A model generated the notes under the pieces. It was not told the DNA's origin. It ran no database searches and saw only the letters and a list, made by a program, of their open reading frames with translations. A stretch of DNA of 6,508 nt from Acidobacteriota bacterium (GTDB taxonomy: Bacteria; Acidobacteriota; Polarisedimenticolia; Gp22-AA2): positions 1 through 6,508 of the forward strand of contig JAPUIN010000265.1 of assembly GCA_027297005.1 (NCBI GenBank). Direction: 5' to 3'. The position numbers and the translations under genes are program-made. Shown here in pieces: positions 5,259-6,508 of the stretch. Within the stretch, counting starts at the first letter, position 1; each line of letters begins with the position of its first letter.

Positions 5259-5750
5259 ATGCTCGAGGAACGCAGCGGATGGTTCATCGTCAACGTCAAG
5301 GACGCACGTTGGGCGGAGAACCCGGCGTTCGGCCGGCGGTGCCTCTTCGAAAAGGAGGAGCCGTTCCCGCAGACCGGCGTGCGGATCGCCGTGCTCGAGC
5401 CGGGCAAGCCGAATTGCCGCTACCATCGCGAGAGCGCCCAGGAGGATTTCCTGGTCCTGTCCGGCGAATGTCTCCTGCTCGTCAATGGTGAGGAGCGGCG
5501 ACTGAAGGCGTGGGACTACGTCCACTGCCCGCCTGCCGTGAGCCATGTTTTCGTGGGGGCGGGAGACGGTCCCTGCACGATCCTGATGATCGGCCACCGG
5601 CCGCCGGATATCGAGATCTTTTACCCGAAGAATGATCGCGCCCGGAGCTGCAACGCTGAGGCGCCGGAGCCGACGCCCGAGCCGCGAGTGGCCTACTCGG
5701 ATGTCACGCCATGGAAGCCGATCGATCCCCCCTCCTGGCCGATCGATTGA
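5259..5750 (+). CDS. Single-domain cupin protein
   Basis: A 163-residue protein with one cupin barrel. The first cupin motif is PGKPNCRYHRESAQEDFLVLSGE, broken here as PGKPNCRYHRES then AQEDFLVLSGE. It provides His56, Glu58 (in place of the common second His) and Glu62 as likely metal ligands. The second motif, in WDYVHCPPAVSHVFVGAG, provides His96 and the conserved Pro turn. The set His/Glu/Glu/His can hold a divalent metal, so an enzymatic or metal-dependent binding role is possible. Ligand and reaction are unknown, since cupins range from isomerases and dioxygenases to sensors. After the barrel (GHRPPDIEIFYPKND) comes a Pro/Glu-rich tail of about 30 residues, ending WPID. No signal peptide, so cytoplasmic. 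It starts 64 bases after the glycine-zipper gene and may share its transcript. Confidence 0.88.
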   Translation: MLEERSGWFIVNVKDARWAENPAFGRRCLFEKEEPFPQTGVRIAVLEPGKPNCRYHRESAQEDFLVLSGECLLLVNGEERRLKAWDYVHCPPAVSHVFVGAGDGPCTILMIGHRPPDIEIFYPKNDRARSCNAEAPEPTPEPRVAYSDVTPWKPIDPPSWPID

Positions 5751-5798
5751 TCGCCGCCGAAGGCGGACCCTGAGCCGGCTCCAGTCGTGACCCGCATC

Positions 5799-5803
5799 AG
5801 GGG
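5799..5803 (+). promoter_or_regulatory. Ribosome binding site deciding the start at 5810
   Basis: AGGGG is six bases before the ATG at 5810 but directly abuts the in-frame ATG at 5804. This favours 5810 and removes two residues from the longest frame. A further in-frame ATG at 5822 has only a weak GAGG. Confidence 0.5.
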
Positions 5804-5809
5804 ATGGCG

Positions 5810-6232
5810 ATGCTGAGGCTGATGAATGAGTTCACCCGCGCGATGCTGCGGTCGCTGGCGAAGCCGTGGTGGTTCTGGCTCGCGCTCCTGCTGGCGGCCA
5901 ACATGGTCGCCCCCCTCTTCTTTATCGGGACGATTGAAGGGATCGCCGTTCTCGTGGCATTCATGGTATCGGCGATCCTCCAGATGGCGATCTTCCGCGC
6001 GAAAGGGTACGTGCGGCTTCTGGGAGTCGGCCATGCGCCGTGGGTCGTTCTCCTCGCGTGGATCATCCCGAGAGTCCCCGAAGCTCCCGCCGCGAGCGCT
6101 TTCGGGATCTGGATCCTCGCGGTGGTCATCCTGGATGGGATCTCACTGAGCATCGACGCGATCGAGGTGGCACGCTACATCGGCGGCGAGCGGAAACCGA
6201 CCTATCGCTACGGAGACGCGGGACGCGCCTGA
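5810..6232 (+). CDS. Four-helix membrane protein of unknown function
   Basis: A 140-residue integral membrane protein. The N-terminus is basic (LRLMNEFTRAMLRSLAKP), followed by helix 1 (about 20-40, WWFWLALLLAANMVAPLFF), helix 2 (43-62), a short basic loop (RAKGYVR), helix 3 (70-87), a Pro/Ala-rich loop (PRVPEAPAASA) and helix 4 (98-116). The cytoplasmic-looking tail contains DAIEVARYIGGER. No catalytic motif or transport signature is visible. The general pattern resembles small uncharacterised inner-membrane proteins of many GC-rich bacteria, but I can give no family name. It begins 59 bases after the cupin gene. Its last 25 bases overlap, on the opposite strand, the 3' end of bioA. The pair is therefore convergent without room for a separate terminator. 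Confidence 0.85.
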   Translation: MLRLMNEFTRAMLRSLAKPWWFWLALLLAANMVAPLFFIGTIEGIAVLVAFMVSAILQMAIFRAKGYVRLLGVGHAPWVVLLAWIIPRVPEAPAASAFGIWILAVVILDGISLSIDAIEVARYIGGERKPTYRYGDAGRA

Positions 6233-6508
6233 AGGTCGCGTCCGCGCTCAACGTGCGGGCTCTCGGCGAAGCGGTCGAGGATCCGCTCCATGGTGTCGTA
6301 GATCAGCCCGATCTCCTCGTCGGTCACGCAATAGGGCGGGACGGTGTAGAGGACGTTCCCGAGCGGTCGCAGAAGAACGTTCCGCGACAGCGCTTCCTCG
6401 TACACGCGCGGTCCGAGCGTCGAGAAGTAGCCCGGGGGGCCGGCGATGTCGATCGCGCCGATCGTCCCGAGGTGACGCGCGTTCCGTCCTCCCGGGTGAG
6501 ACGTGAGC
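6208..6508 (-). CDS. bioA: Adenosylmethionine-8-amino-7-oxononanoate aminotransferase, C-terminal part (5' end outside the window)
   Basis: The visible 99 residues are the C-terminus of a fold I class III aminotransferase. The frame is open to the right edge, and the apparent start at 6405 (a GTG) is internal. ARHLGTIGAIDI and EEALSRNVLLRPLGNVLYTVPPYCVTDEE match the last section of BioA (DAPA synthase), which transfers the amino group of S-adenosylmethionine to KAPA in biotin synthesis. The Arg of RPLGN corresponds to the substrate carboxylate-binding arginine near the E. coli BioA C-terminus, and the following aromatic-PP segment is also typical. The PLP lysine lies outside the window. A polar tail of about 20 residues (FAESPHVERGRDLQARPASP) extends beyond the usual end. 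Other class III aminotransferases are possible, but the RPLGN/PPYC signature favours BioA. The neighbours visible here are not biotin genes. Confidence 0.85.
   Translation of the reverse strand, partial: LTSHPGGRNARHLGTIGAIDIAGPPGYFSTLGPRVYEEALSRNVLLRPLGNVLYTVPPYCVTDEEIGLIYDTMERILDRFAESPHVERGRDLQARPASP

Noticed and set aside
4145..5407. A 420-codon open frame on the minus strand across three plus-strand genes
   Set aside because: It is antisense to genes with clear signal peptides and a cupin fold. Its Leu/Arg/Gly-rich low-complexity product comes from reading the Gln/Ala/Lys repeats backwards, and no family features are present.
1999..5750. Many GATCGATC-type motifs as a possible dispersed regulatory or uptake signal
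   Set aside because: Copies are found inside coding regions and between genes without regular position or spacing. They fit base composition and common Ile/Asp codons.
5754..5766. CCGCC-GAA-GGCGG hairpin after the cupin gene as a terminator
   Set aside because: Only five pairs with a three-base loop, and no T tract follows.

Overview
The window is GC-rich bacterial DNA, densely packed and with GGAGG-type ribosome binding sites before most starts. It carries eight protein genes, six complete and two cut by the window edges. No RNA gene, insertion sequence, phage gene or CRISPR array is visible. GC content, codon use and the kind of hypothetical proteins present suggest a soil- or sediment-type bacterium (for example Acidobacteriota, Myxococcota/Desulfobacterota or a related uncultured lineage). 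Nothing here fixes the phylum.

Left part (2-2870, plus strand): a tightly coupled three-gene run. It consists of a long PLP-dependent enzyme of the Cys/Met-metabolism (cystathionine gamma-synthase-like) fold, entering from the left edge; a small three-helix membrane protein; and a CPBP (CAAX/Abi) intramembrane protease whose ATG overlaps the preceding stop as TGATG. The arrangement argues for one transcript. A common pathway cannot be read from the sequence.

Middle (2972-4102): an SDR oxidoreductase on the minus strand, convergent with the protease gene. It starts at TTG behind a perfect AAGGAGGT. Its upstream region is a divergent intergenic stretch of about 350 bases. This holds candidate promoters in both directions, a 10-bp inverted repeat (CAATTAAGGA) with one copy at the head of each transcript, a second inner 7-bp inverted repeat, and a possible small leader ORF ending ATGA-coupled to the next gene.

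Right part (4103-6232, plus strand): four consecutive genes. They are two exported proteins with signal peptides (a 141-aa unknown with four cysteines in the mature part, and a 191-aa glycine-zipper protein flanked by Gln/Ala/Lys-rich helices), a single-domain cupin, and a four-helix membrane protein. The last runs tail-to-tail into the C-terminal end of bioA (biotin synthesis), overlapping it by 25 bases.

The genes look like ordinary chromosomal content rather than a recognised defence or mobile system. The parts least explained are the PLP enzyme/membrane protein/protease operon and the pair of exported proteins with their structured divergent control region.
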